The translations under genes were made by a program, and so were the position numbers. From Proteiniborus ethanoligenes (GTDB lineage: Bacteria; Bacillota; Clostridia; Tissierellales; Proteiniboraceae), in NCBI RefSeq assembly GCF_900107485.1, contig NZ_FNQE01000004.1, positions 55,379-119,378 of the forward strand: a stretch of 64,000 bases of DNA. The letters run 5' to 3'. This document shows positions 34,900-44,969 of the stretch, in pieces. Every line of letters begins with the position of its first letter. The stretch's first letter is position 1. The notes below the pieces were generated by a model. That model saw nothing but the letters and a program-made list of their open reading frames with translations. It had not been told where the DNA came from and made no database searches.

Positions 34900-35886
34900 T
34901 TAATTATATTTCCTTATCTCCACTCCTTGATAGTAATGCTTTAATATTTCTTCATGTGAACTGCCGTTTTTAGCCATGCCGTTGGCTCCCCATTGACTCA
35001 TACCTACTCCATGACCATTCCCAAGAGTTTCTATTTGTATGGTGTCTCCTATTAAGTTTACTTTAAAGTTAGTAGAATTTAGATTGAAGAGCGCTCTAAA
35101 TTCTCTTCCTTCTACTATTTTGTCTCCTATCATTAGCTTCATTATCCTGCCTGTATCGCTTTTGTCAGCTACCTTTATCATTTGTGTTATATTTTTTTTA
35201 GTAATTTTGGTATTTGGATACTTTTCATTTAGCTTTTTCACAAAGTCGTTGAAGGGCATGGATATACTATCCTTTAGCTTAGGAGCTCCTTCTTCGTAAG
35301 GGCTTTGGACGGACCTTAAATATGGTCTTGCAGTTGCAAATACATTTTCCGAATCCTCTGTCATACCCCCGCTTGTAGAATGGTAAGCTGCTTCTATTAG
35401 CTCACCATCATATGTAAGCACCATATGCTTAGTATCTTCTACTGCACTTACTATTCTAGGCCAATATTCTATAATCCAGCTTTCTCCATGTTTGTCTTTT
35501 AGCTCAGCTAAGGTAAGGTATGCCTGACAATGTACTCCAGTACATAATGGCGCTGTAATATGCTCGGGGTGTCCTTGACCATATCTTTGAATACGGTTTA
35601 GCGCATAGGTTCTTGCGGCTATGGCTTGAGCCTTTAGGGCTTCTATATGAAATGCTGCAGGCATCTCTGCAGCTAATACTCCTTTAAGATATTCCTCTAG
35701 CTCCATTTCGTCTGTGTTTTTAGTTTTTGTATTGTATATTTTGACAAGCTCCTTATTTTGAGCTACCTTTTGTGGACTATCTTTTATAGGGGTTTCCTTG
35801 TCCACGCTACATCCTTTTACTAAAAATAAAGGTAGCAATATGGTAATGAATAAAATAAATACTATGTATATAATTATGTTTCTCAT
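34900..35886 (-). CDS. spoIID: Stage II sporulation protein SpoIID, peptidoglycan lytic transglycosylase
   Basis: A membrane-anchored enzyme (N-terminal helix IIYIVFILFITILLPLFLV) of 328 residues that helps degrade septal peptidoglycan during engulfment. The family residues are LEEYLKGVLAAEMPAAFHIEALKAQAIAARTYAL, with the catalytic Glu, then YHSTSGGMTE and HGVGMSQWGANGMAK near the end. Upstream lies the nucleotidase gene, downstream the SpoIIQ-like gene. AAGGGGG precedes the ATG by 8 bases. Confidence 0.94.
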   Translation of the reverse strand: MRNIIIYIVFILFITILLPLFLVKGCSVDKETPIKDSPQKVAQNKELVKIYNTKTKNTDEMELEEYLKGVLAAEMPAAFHIEALKAQAIAARTYALNRIQRYGQGHPEHITAPLCTGVHCQAYLTLAELKDKHGESWIIEYWPRIVSAVEDTKHMVLTYDGELIEAAYHSTSGGMTEDSENVFATARPYLRSVQSPYEEGAPKLKDSISMPFNDFVKKLNEKYPNTKITKKNITQMIKVADKSDTGRIMKLMIGDKIVEGREFRALFNLNSTNFKVNLIGDTIQIETLGNGHGVGMSQWGANGMAKNGSSHEEILKHYYQGVEIRKYN

Positions 35887-35902
35887 GCGCTTCCCCCTTT
35901 TT

Positions 35903-35985
35903 TGAACGGTAGTTGAACAGTAAAGGAACAGTAGTTGAACAGTAGTTAAACAATCGTTAAACTATTGTTACACCATCGTTCTGCT
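35903..35985. repeat. 11-bp repeat array
   Basis: About seven units, from AACGGTAGTT through AACAGTAGTT to AACAATCGTT and AACTATTGTT, between the spoIID start and the terminator of the upstream nucleotidase. Confidence 0.85.
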
Positions 35986-36039
35986 TTAATTAAATTGTAT
36001 GCGTGGGGGATAAGCTATATGAAAAAATTTTTAGGAATT

Positions 36040-36073
36040 AAAAAAGCCAAGGAATTTATCCTTGGCTTTTTTA
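36040..36073. terminator. Strong terminator after nucleotidase 1
   Basis: AAAAAAGCCAAGGA pairs with TCCTTGGCTTTTTT around a five-base loop, with T runs on both strands. It is directly before the stop of the gene at 36079. Confidence 0.9.
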
Positions 36074-36078
36074 TAGTT

Positions 36079-38106
36079 CTATGGTATTAAGATTTCTTGT
36101 CCTGGGAATATTAGGTGTGGATTCTTTAGGCTATTGAATTCAGCTAGCTTTTCCCAAGCTAATCCAAATTGTTCTGCTATCTTCCAGAGTACGTCTCCAG
36201 CTTTTACAGTGTATTTTTGTCCAGCTGGTACTTCTACCTTTGGCTCTTCTACTGGAGCTGGTGCTGGTATTGGTTCTGGAGCTGGTTCTTCTGTTGGTAA
36301 TAGTCCATGCTCTTTTGCTAATTCAGCAGGTATTTTTCCTTCTGCTGCTAGCTCATAAACATTAAGAGCTTTAACATTTGGTGTTCTTCCATCTTGTGAT
36401 ACAGGTACTTGTATTTCTCCTTTATTTACTTGCTCTATTATATAGTCTCTTAATGGATGATTTAAATCTGCTCCCACAACACTCCAGTTGTTATCTACCT
36501 CTGGAGAAATAGTTCCTTGCTCTTTAATATAATCTGCTATATAGCTTCTAAGTGATATTGGGTCTGTTTCTAGGTATGCTTCACCATTTATGATTCCCAT
36601 ATCCTTCATTCCACTATATCTATAGTTGTTGATAGCAAGCTTAAATACATCATCTTCTTTTACTGGATTACCCTTAAATACTAGGTCTACTATTCTTTCT
36701 CCTACTGGCTTAGATATGTCTACCTTGTATTCTACTCCTGCAAACATATCATAGTTATAGCCTCTTATGTTAGGATTAAAGCTTATAGTCACATCTCCTG
36801 GTTTGTAAGTGTTATAATATGCTGCTGACCATTCCATATAAGCCTTTAGCTCTTTTCCTGTTACCTCTACCCCTACAAGAGTGTTAGGGTATTTGTATAT
36901 GTCAAATATATTATTAAATGAAATGTTCCCTTTTCTGATGTTAGAATCATTCTTAAACAGTGCTGCTGCAGCTATGTCTGCTCCTGTATACTTAAGCTGT
37001 ACTGTATTTATAAGATCTATAACTGCTGTATCTCTTACTTGAGCCTCTGGAATACCTTTTACTTCAGATGCTGGGTGGAAATCATCTGTTGCTACTCCTA
37101 AAGTTTCCTTTAAGAATTCTAATGTAGCTTCGTGGTATACTTTAGTATGCTCTTTTAGCTCTTCTGATGCTTCAAATTCTACTACTTCTATAAGTGAAGG
37201 AGTCTTTTCTATTACCTTCCAGCCTTCTCCATCTTTTTGTAAGGTTAAGTCTATTCTAACTACTTGTCTGCCTTGGTCTCTTGCAGCTCCTATAGCTACA
37301 TTTCCTTCCATTCTTGCTATGCTTTCATGGTCGTGGCCTATTAGCATTGCTTCTATTTCAGGATTTCTTTCTATAACTAGTTTAACAGCATCGCCACCGT
37401 CTTCCTCGTGTCTGCTTTCTAGTCCTGAGTGAGCTGTAGCTATTATGATGTCTACTTTTTCTGTTTCTTTTAATAATTTAATTTGCTTTTCTGCTTCTTC
37501 TGCCATATGTGTAAAGTAAAGGCTGTCTACTTTAGCTCCATCCCATCTTGGGATACTTGGTGTTGTTAAGCCTAAAATACCTACTTTAACTCCTGCTATT
37601 TCTTTTACTATATAAGGCTTTACATAGTGTGTATCATCTGCTCTTTTATAAGTGTTTGCTGATAACATAGGAAATTCTGCTTCTTCTATTATTTTATTAA
37701 CTAGATCAAGTCCAAAGTTAAACTCATGATTACCTAATGTCATTGCATCGTAGCCCATAAAGTTCATAGCTGCTATCACTGGATTAGGCTCATCTAGGTT
37801 TACATTGTATAAGTCATCTGTCAACACTGTTCCCTGTATAGTATCACCATTGTCTAACAGTATTGTGTTAGGATTTTCTTCTCTTACCTTTTGTACAACT
37901 GTGAAAACCTTTGCAAGACCAACACTTTCATTTGCTTTTGCATCCTCGTATGACCAATTATAGATGTTGCCATGAACGTCTGTAGTGCCTAATATAGTAA
38001 TCTTCACTGTATCTTCAGCGTTTGCCATTGCTGGCACTACGAAAATACCTAATAATAATGAAAGTGTTACAATTAGGCTAAGTATTTTTTTAGTTTTAAA
38101 TTTCAT
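36079..38106 (-). CDS. Secreted 2',3'-cyclic-nucleotide phosphodiesterase/5'-nucleotidase with LysM
   Basis: A 675-residue exported enzyme that releases phosphate and nucleosides from nucleotides outside the cell. It starts with a signal peptide (KKILSLIVTLSLLLGIFVVPAMANA). The metallophosphatase part has GTTDVHGNIYNW, LDNGDTIQGTV and GNHEFNFG with later HDHES, and the 5'-nucleotidase C-terminal domain spans about 330-540. After a Pro/Glu-rich linker comes a LysM domain (KYTVKAGDVLWKIAEQFG...PGQEILIP) that would hold it on peptidoglycan. AGGAGG precedes the ATG. Its LysM tail is nearly identical to the tail of the next gene upstream. Confidence 0.9.
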   Translation of the reverse strand: MKFKTKKILSLIVTLSLLLGIFVVPAMANAEDTVKITILGTTDVHGNIYNWSYEDAKANESVGLAKVFTVVQKVREENPNTILLDNGDTIQGTVLTDDLYNVNLDEPNPVIAAMNFMGYDAMTLGNHEFNFGLDLVNKIIEEAEFPMLSANTYKRADDTHYVKPYIVKEIAGVKVGILGLTTPSIPRWDGAKVDSLYFTHMAEEAEKQIKLLKETEKVDIIIATAHSGLESRHEEDGGDAVKLVIERNPEIEAMLIGHDHESIARMEGNVAIGAARDQGRQVVRIDLTLQKDGEGWKVIEKTPSLIEVVEFEASEELKEHTKVYHEATLEFLKETLGVATDDFHPASEVKGIPEAQVRDTAVIDLINTVQLKYTGADIAAAALFKNDSNIRKGNISFNNIFDIYKYPNTLVGVEVTGKELKAYMEWSAAYYNTYKPGDVTISFNPNIRGYNYDMFAGVEYKVDISKPVGERIVDLVFKGNPVKEDDVFKLAINNYRYSGMKDMGIINGEAYLETDPISLRSYIADYIKEQGTISPEVDNNWSVVGADLNHPLRDYIIEQVNKGEIQVPVSQDGRTPNVKALNVYELAAEGKIPAELAKEHGLLPTEEPAPEPIPAPAPVEEPKVEVPAGQKYTVKAGDVLWKIAEQFGLAWEKLAEFNSLKNPHLIFPGQEILIP

Positions 38107-38210
38107 TTGTCATCCTCCTTAATAATTGAATTTTTACTACGTAATACAATATATTCTATACTCGTCCAAAAAATCCTTCCAAATTAACCAATTATGTCAT
38201 TTTTTAGTTG

Positions 38211-38321
38211 GACAGTTGTTGAACGGTAGGGGAACAGTAGTTGAACAGTAGTTGAACGGTAGTTGAACGGTAGTTGAACGGTAGTTGAACAATCGTTAAA
38301 CTATGGTTCAACCGTTCTCAA
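38211..38321. repeat. 11-bp repeat array
   Basis: About ten units: AACAGTTGTT, AACGGTAGG, then AACAGTAGTT and several AACGGTAGTT, then AACAATCGTT, AACTATGGTT and AACCGTTCTC. The gap 38107-38354 holds this array, a terminator and presumably the promoter of the downstream gene. Confidence 0.9.
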
Positions 38322-38322
38322 T

Positions 38323-38348
38323 AAAAAAACGAGGTTGCCCTCGTTTTT
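38323..38348. terminator. Terminator after nucleotidase 2
   Basis: AAAAAACGAGG pairs with CCTCGTTTTT around a four-base loop, with T runs on both sides. It lies seven bases from the stop codon at 38355. Confidence 0.85.
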
Positions 38349-38354
38349 ATAGTT

Positions 38355-40097
38355 CTATGGTATCAAAATTTCTTGTCCTGGGAATATTAGATGTGGATTC
38401 TTTAGGCTGTTGAATTCAGCTAGCTTTTCCCAAGCTAAGCCAAATTGTTTAGCTATTCTCCAAAGTACGTCTCCAGCCTTTACAGTGTATTTTTGTCCAG
38501 CTGGTACTTCTACCTTTGGCTCTTCTACTGGAGTTGGTGTTGGTTCTGGTGTTGGTTCTTCTACTACTTCTTTCTCTATTACTGTCATTCTTGGATTAGC
38601 TGTTGCTGGTATTGAGTCTAACTCCTTAACATATTCAATCAGGATTTCGTCAAGACCTGGTAGTTCAACTACAAGAGCTCCTTCTTTAAACATTTCATAT
38701 CCGTCTCCACCTGCTGCCATGAAGTCGTTTGTAGCTACCTTGTATGTTTTACCTAAGTCAAGTGGCTCTCCACCTATTTTAACGTCTTTAACTCTACTGC
38801 CTGCTTCTGCATTTAAATCTAGAGTAAATGTTGCACCTGCTACCTGTGCAAATGAACCTGCAGCTGCTGGATAACTAGCTGTTCCATGCTCAAGAGCTGC
38901 TAATATTTGTGCCCCTGTATATTCCTTTACTATAACATAGTTACCAAATGGAAGAACTGTTATTATATCTCCCATAGTGATATCTCCAGCTTCTATTGAA
39001 GCTCTTATTCCACCACCATTTGTTATAGCCATGTCAGCTTCTGATGCTGATAGCATTGCAGCTGTTATAAGGTTTGAAAGGTTTGTTTCTCCACCTCTTA
39101 CATTGTTTCTTTCTCCAACAAGTACCACGTCTGTTTTTCCTACTACTACTGAAGTGATTTCTTCATTTCCTTTTTTTACTTCTGCAATAAGAGCAGCTAC
39201 ATCAGCATCTGCTTCTAATTCTGCTGCTGCTTCTAAACTAAATAGTGTAGGCTCTATACTTTCTAATTTTCCATCTTTGAAGGTTAAGTTAATTATACCT
39301 AAGTTATTGTTGTATTCTCCTGTTTGTACTATCTTAGTAGCTTTTTCTTCATTGTCTATTTTGTCTAGATGTGTATGACTGTGTCCATCTATTATAAGGT
39401 CTATTCCTTCTACATTGTCTCTTACCTTGTAAGCTGTATCTACACTTTCTTCATCAATTCCTAAATGTGCCAATGCTATTATAGCATCTACTTTTTCTTC
39501 CTTAAGCTTTGCTACCATTTCTTTTGCAGACTCTACTGGATCTTTAAATGTTAATCCTATAACATTTTTAGGATTTGTTTTAACTGTAGTCTCTGGGGTT
39601 GCAAGACCAAATATACCTATTTTTAGTCCGCCAACTTCTTTTATTACAAATGGCTCAAGTAATGGAGAACCATCTGTTTTTATAACATTTGCAGCTATTA
39701 ATGGAAATTCCATTAATTCTTTAAGTTCTAATAATCTGTCTTGTCCATAGTTAAAATCATGGTTGCCAGGAGTCATTACATCATATCCCATAGCATTCAT
39801 AACCTTAACTATACTTTCTCCCTTTGAGATTGTAGCAAAGCTTTGTCCATGAAGTGTGTCACCTGCATCAACTAATAAAGTGTTTGGATTTGCTTCTTTT
39901 AGCTCTTTTACTTTTGCTGCAATCTTTGCAAATCCTATTCCAGCTTCAACTCTTGAGTGGGTATCGTTTGTATGTACTATTGTAATTTCTATTGTATTTT
40001 CTTCTGCATAAACTCCTACTATTGGTGCAAAGACTAGTCCTAGTACCATTGAAAGTGTAACTATTAAGCTAAGAATTCTTGTTTTCTTGAAGTTCAT
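38355..40097 (-). CDS. Secreted 5'-nucleotidase with LysM
   Basis: A 580-residue paralogue of the gene at 36079. Signal peptide RILSLIVTLSMVLGLVFAPIVGVYA; metallophosphatase motifs IVHTNDTHSRV, VDAGDTLHGQ, GNHDFNYG and DGHSHTHL; then the nucleotidase C-terminal domain with ADMAITNGGGIRASIEAGDIT and ATNDFMAAGGDGY that binds the base. A shorter linker leads to an almost identical LysM. With the first enzyme it could cover cyclic nucleotides and nucleoside monophosphates. AAAGGAGG precedes the ATG. Confidence 0.9.
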   Translation of the reverse strand: MNFKKTRILSLIVTLSMVLGLVFAPIVGVYAEENTIEITIVHTNDTHSRVEAGIGFAKIAAKVKELKEANPNTLLVDAGDTLHGQSFATISKGESIVKVMNAMGYDVMTPGNHDFNYGQDRLLELKELMEFPLIAANVIKTDGSPLLEPFVIKEVGGLKIGIFGLATPETTVKTNPKNVIGLTFKDPVESAKEMVAKLKEEKVDAIIALAHLGIDEESVDTAYKVRDNVEGIDLIIDGHSHTHLDKIDNEEKATKIVQTGEYNNNLGIINLTFKDGKLESIEPTLFSLEAAAELEADADVAALIAEVKKGNEEITSVVVGKTDVVLVGERNNVRGGETNLSNLITAAMLSASEADMAITNGGGIRASIEAGDITMGDIITVLPFGNYVIVKEYTGAQILAALEHGTASYPAAAGSFAQVAGATFTLDLNAEAGSRVKDVKIGGEPLDLGKTYKVATNDFMAAGGDGYEMFKEGALVVELPGLDEILIEYVKELDSIPATANPRMTVIEKEVVEEPTPEPTPTPVEEPKVEVPAGQKYTVKAGDVLWRIAKQFGLAWEKLAEFNSLKNPHLIFPGQEILIP

Positions 40098-40197
40098 AAT
40101 AATCCTCCTTTAAGATTTATTTTTTGCACATTAATAATATTATTCTATAAAAGAAAGAAAATTCCTTCTTAAAGCAAAAAGTTATACAATTTATATT

Positions 40198-40305
40198 AAC
40201 GGTAGTTAAACGGTTGTTGAACGATAGTTTAACCATCGTTCAACTATTGTTCCTCTACTGTTAAACTATTGTTAAACTATCGTTCCCCTATTGTTCCATC
40301 ATTCG
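40198..40305. repeat. 11-bp repeat array
   Basis: About ten units beginning AACGGTAGTT, AACGGTTGTT, AACGATAGTT, then AACCATCGTT, AACTATTGTT and AACTATCGTT. It lies between the nucleotidase start and the murA terminator. Confidence 0.85.
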
Positions 40306-40310
40306 CAACT

Positions 40311-40345
40311 AAAAAACTGACAAGTCCTTATTTCCTTGTCAGCTT
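40311..40345 (-). terminator. Rho-independent terminator after murA
   Basis: CTGACAAG pairs with CTTGTCAG on the minus strand around a ten-base loop and is followed by TTTTTTAG. Confidence 0.8.
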
Positions 40346-40349
40346 TATC

Positions 40350-41603
40350 TTATTCTACTCTATATATTTTAGCTCCCATATTTGAAAGCTTTTGTTCTAT
40401 GTCTGTATATCCTCTGTCTATATGATATATATCGCTTATTTCTGTATGGCCCTCTGATACTAATCCTGCTAATATAAGTGCTGCTCCTGCTCTTAAATCT
40501 GTAGCTTTTACAGGTGCTCCCATCATCTTATCTGTACCTTGTATAATTGCGCTTCTACCGTCAATTTTTATATTTGCTCCCATTCTTTTTAGCTCATCAA
40601 CATGCATGAATCTATTTTCAAATACAGTTTCTATCATTACACTAGTTCCATTGGCTATACTCATTAGTGCCATAAATTGCGACTGCATATCTGTAGGAAA
40701 ACCAGGATAAGGAAGTGTCTTTATATCAACGGATTTTATGCCATTCTTAGCAATGACTCTCACACTATCTTCTTTTTCCTCTACATCTATTCCTGCTTCT
40801 ATTAGCTTTGCAATTATAGGTTTAATATGGCTAGGTATTACATTTTCAATAAGTACATCTCCTCCAGTTATAGCAGCAGCTATCATATATGTTCCTGCCT
40901 CTATTCTGTCTGGAATTACTGAGTGTCTTGTCTTGCCTAGCTCTGTTACTCCCTTTATTCTGATATTGTTAGTACCTGCGCCCTTTATATCTGCCCCCAT
41001 TTTATTAAGGAAATTTGCTAAATCTACTATTTCAGGCTCCATTGCAGCATTTTCTATGATTGTTTCTCCCTTTGCCATTGTAGCTGCCATCATTATGTTT
41101 TCTGTGGCTCCCACACTTGGAAAATCAAGATATATCTTATCTCCAATTAGTTTATCTGCATATGCTTCTACATAGCCATGACCTACTTCTATATTTGCTC
41201 CTAATGCCTTAAACCCTTTTAAGTGCAAATCTATAGGTCTAGTACCTATGGCACAGCCTCCAGGAAGAGATATTCTTGCTTTACCCATCCTGGCCAATAA
41301 AGGTCCCATTACTAGAAAAGAAGCTCTCATTTTTCTCATTAATTCATAGGGTGCTTCAATATTAGTTATCTTTGAAGAATTAATCTCTAAAATATTTTTA
41401 TTATGTCTATTTATGTCAACACCTAAAGCTGCAAGAACTTCACTTATTACATCTACATCATCTAAAGCTGGAATATCTTCAAGTGTACATGTTTCTTGCG
41501 AAAGAAGTGAAGCTGCTATAATTGGTAGTGTAGAGTTTTTTGCTCCACTAACTTTTACAGAGCCTTTTAATGCAGGACTCTTCTCAACAATAATCTTTGG
41601 CAC
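40350..41603 (-). CDS. murA: UDP-N-acetylglucosamine 1-carboxyvinyltransferase
   Basis: First committed step of peptidoglycan synthesis. 417 residues, full length. Lys22-Asn23 are in [12 protein letters not shown], the fosfomycin-sensitive Cys117 is in [15 protein letters not shown], and the C-terminus [30 protein letters not shown] is standard. The start codon is GTG with GGGAGG 10 bases upstream. It lies just downstream of the YwmB-like gene, the order known from Bacillus (ywmB-murAA-spoIID); here two nucleotidase genes are inserted between murA and spoIID. Confidence 0.95.
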   Translation of the reverse strand: MPKIIVEKSPALKGSVKVSGAKNSTLPIIAASLLSQETCTLEDIPALDDVDVISEVLAALGVDINRHNKNILEINSSKITNIEAPYELMRKMRASFLVMGPLLARMGKARISLPGGCAIGTRPIDLHLKGFKALGANIEVGHGYVEAYADKLIGDKIYLDFPSVGATENIMMAATMAKGETIIENAAMEPEIVDLANFLNKMGADIKGAGTNNIRIKGVTELGKTRHSVIPDRIEAGTYMIAAAITGGDVLIENVIPSHIKPIIAKLIEAGIDVEEKEDSVRVIAKNGIKSVDIKTLPYPGFPTDMQSQFMALMSIANGTSVMIETVFENRFMHVDELKRMGANIKIDGRSAIIQGTDKMMGAPVKATDLRAGAALILAGLVSEGHTEISDIYHIDRGYTDIEQKLSNMGAKIYRVE

Positions 41604-41644
41604 GTATTGTTTCCTCCCTTTTGTTGTTAGTTCTTAGTTGGCTG

Positions 41645-42421
41645 TTAGTATCCTATTGCAATTATTGGGTATCCCATAAGTATATATGTTTTCCCTTCAT
41701 ATTCATTATAACTCATAGCAATATTTAAATTCATCTTTTTATTTCCTGTATATATAAATCTATCAATATCTGGTGAATATGCGGAAATGCTTATTATTTC
41801 ATTTTCTATTAGACCTTCTATTTTACTGCTATTTGTTATGGAAAGAGCTTTTGTTATTTTTTTTAGTACATTTCTCATATCTAATTCTGCCTCAAATGTA
41901 CCAATAATGCAATAGGTATTTTCTGATTTTATATTGTATGTTTTATACAAATTTTCAATTTTTCTTGTTGTTTCTCCAAGTTTATTATAATCTTTTTCTT
42001 GTGTAATGTCTATTACTATACTTGTTTCTCCAGTATTTGCTTCTTTATCTAAATATGAATAAAGTATTATAGTAAATAAGCCTTGCTCCTTGTCCTTTCC
42101 ATAGGTGACTATTTGGCAGCTACTAAAGGCTTCTGTATTTATATCTTCGTATTCAGCTTCCTCTTTTTCTTCTAATCCGATTAAATCTAATTCTTTTATT
42201 ATGTAGTCCATAATTAAACTAAGTTCTTCCCTATCCTTATAATCTTCGAACATAGTTCCGCTAAAATTAAGGTTGAGCTGAAAAAAATCTGCTCCTGTTT
42301 CTTCAAAGGCCTTTATGAACAGGTCTTCATTTTTTAAACCTTCCTTGTCTGCATATGACCAATTTATAAATGTTAGTAGTATTATGAGTCCAATTGAAAT
42401 AATATTTTTTATCTTTTTCAT
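41645..42421 (-). CDS. YwmB-like exported protein (TATA-box-binding-like fold)
   Basis: A 258-residue protein with a signal or anchor segment (IISIGLIILLTFINWSYA). The remainder fits the YwmB family known from the atp-ywmB-murA-spoIID neighbourhood: ETGADFFQLNLNFSGTMF, CQIVTYGKD, TYCIIGTFEAELD, and NIAMSYNEYEGKTYILMGYPII at the end. The context is diagnostic, since ATP synthase lies upstream and murA/spoIID downstream. Function unknown. CGGAGG precedes the ATG by 6 bases. Confidence 0.75.
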   Translation of the reverse strand: MKKIKNIISIGLIILLTFINWSYADKEGLKNEDLFIKAFEETGADFFQLNLNFSGTMFEDYKDREELSLIMDYIIKELDLIGLEEKEEAEYEDINTEAFSSCQIVTYGKDKEQGLFTIILYSYLDKEANTGETSIVIDITQEKDYNKLGETTRKIENLYKTYNIKSENTYCIIGTFEAELDMRNVLKKITKALSITNSSKIEGLIENEIISISAYSPDIDRFIYTGNKKMNLNIAMSYNEYEGKTYILMGYPIIAIGY

Positions 42422-42432
42422 TTTACCCCTCC

Positions 42433-42714
42433 GGTTTAACGATAGTGTAACGATAGTGTAACGATAGTTTAACGATAGTTTAACGATAGTTTAACGATAG
42501 TTTAACGATAGTTAAACGATAGTGTAACGATAGTTTAACGATAGTTTAACGATAGTTTAACGATAGTGTAACGATAGTTTAACAATTGTTAAACTATTGT
42601 TCAACTACTGTTCAACTACTGTTCAACTACTGTTCAACTACTGTTCAACTACTGTTCAACTACTGTTCAACTACTGTTCAACTACTATTCAACTACTGTT
42701 TAACTACTGTTCAA
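42433..42714. repeat. Largest 11-bp repeat array (about 25 units, two-armed)
   Basis: Thirteen or so AACGATAGTT units (spacer T or G) make the left arm. AACAATTGTT and AACTATTGTT form the centre. About ten AACTACTGTT units (spacer C) form the right arm. It directly abuts the ribosome-binding region of the YwmB-like gene, so it lies in its upstream leader or promoter. Confidence 0.95.
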
Positions 42715-42721
42715 TTAAGTA

Positions 42722-42797
42722 ATTTGAGGAAAGGATAAAATGCAAAAATGTAAAGGGGGACAAAACACTTTTGCAATGGAGCCACCTTTCCTCATAA
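42722..42797. other. Nested inverted repeat of unknown role
   Basis: TGAGGAAAGG (42725) pairs with CCTTTCCTCA (42785), and inside it TGCAAAA pairs with TTTTGCA. The remaining loop is purine-rich (AAAGGGGGA). There is no T run, so it is not a terminator. It lies between the ATP synthase terminator and the repeat array. Confidence 0.55.
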
Positions 42798-42843
42798 ACA
42801 AGTATTAACATCTAATAGGGGGTTTTATACATAGAAAAAAACA

Positions 42844-42871
42844 AAATGAGTTGGAAAATTCCAACTCATTT
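42844..42871 (-). terminator. Terminator of the ATP synthase operon
   Basis: AAATGAGTTGGAA pairs with TTCCAACTCATTT; on the minus strand it is followed by TGTTTTTTT. It lies 10 bases beyond the atpC stop. Confidence 0.92.
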
Positions 42872-42880
42872 TTATAATTT

Positions 42881-43279
42881 TTATTCTTCTTCTGCAACAT
42901 TTATTCTGTTTACTGCTTTTTTAAGAGAGATTTCTGCTCTTGCTACGTCTATATTGTCTCTTCTTGCTAGTCTTTCTTCTGCTCTTTTCTTTGCTTCTTC
43001 TGCTCTCTCTACATCTATTTCTTCAGGCCATTCGCAAGCGTCTGAAACAATAGTTGATTTTTCTTTAGTTACTTCTATATATCCACCTGCCACTGCTGCT
43101 GTTCTAGTTTTGTCGCCTTGTTTTATCTGAATCTTTCCTATGCCAAGTGGAGTTACTAAGGGTGACATACCCTTTAGAATACCTAATTCTCCTTCTACGC
43201 CTCTTACTATTATCATGTCTACTTCTTCTTCGAAAAACTTCCTATCAGGAGTTACTATTTCTAGCATAAATCCTGCCAT
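42881..43279 (-). CDS. atpC: ATP synthase epsilon subunit
   Basis: Central-stalk subunit of 132 residues: N-terminal beta barrel (EIVTPDRKFFEEEVDMIIVRGVEGELGILKGMSPLVTPLGIG) and C-terminal two-helix part rich in Arg/Ala. The C-terminal helices can brake ATP hydrolysis. It follows atpD by 12 bases and is the last gene of the operon. AGGAGG precedes the ATG. Confidence 0.96.
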   Translation of the reverse strand: MAGFMLEIVTPDRKFFEEEVDMIIVRGVEGELGILKGMSPLVTPLGIGKIQIKQGDKTRTAAVAGGYIEVTKEKSTIVSDACEWPEEIDVERAEEAKKRAEERLARRDNIDVARAEISLKKAVNRINVAEEE

Positions 43280-43291
43280 TTAAAGCACCTC

Positions 43292-44692
<1,401 letters not shown>

Positions 44693-44712
44693 TTATTTCA
44701 CTCCTTTGCTTT

Positions 44713-44969
44713 ATGAACAGTGGTTGAACTATAGTTGAACAGTAGTTGAACAGTAGTTGAACAGTAGTTGAACAGTAGTTAAACTATCGTTAAACCATCG
44801 TTACACTATCGTTAAACCATCGTTACACTATCGTTAAACTATTGCTACACTATCGTTAAACCATCGTTACACTATCGTTAAACTATTGCTACACTATCGT
44901 TAAACTATTGTTACTCTATCGTTAAACTATTGTTACTCTATCGTTAAACCATCGTTACACTATCGTTAA
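44713..44969. repeat. 11-bp repeat array inside the ATP synthase operon
   Basis: About 23 units between atpG and atpD. The left arm starts AACAGTGGTT, AACTATAGTT and four AACAGTAGTT; the right arm has AACTATCGTT, AACCATCGTT, CACTATCGTT, AACTATTGCT and similar. Higher-order 22- and 44-base repeats show stepwise expansion. The last unit runs into the atpG stop codon. Confidence 0.95.

Noticed and set aside
42433..42714. CRISPR array
   Set aside because: The unit is 11 bases with no unique spacers and no cas genes are present.
42722..42797. Known riboswitch or T-box
   Set aside because: None of the conserved cores I know (T-box GGGTGG, SAM, c-di-AMP, c-di-GMP) is present.
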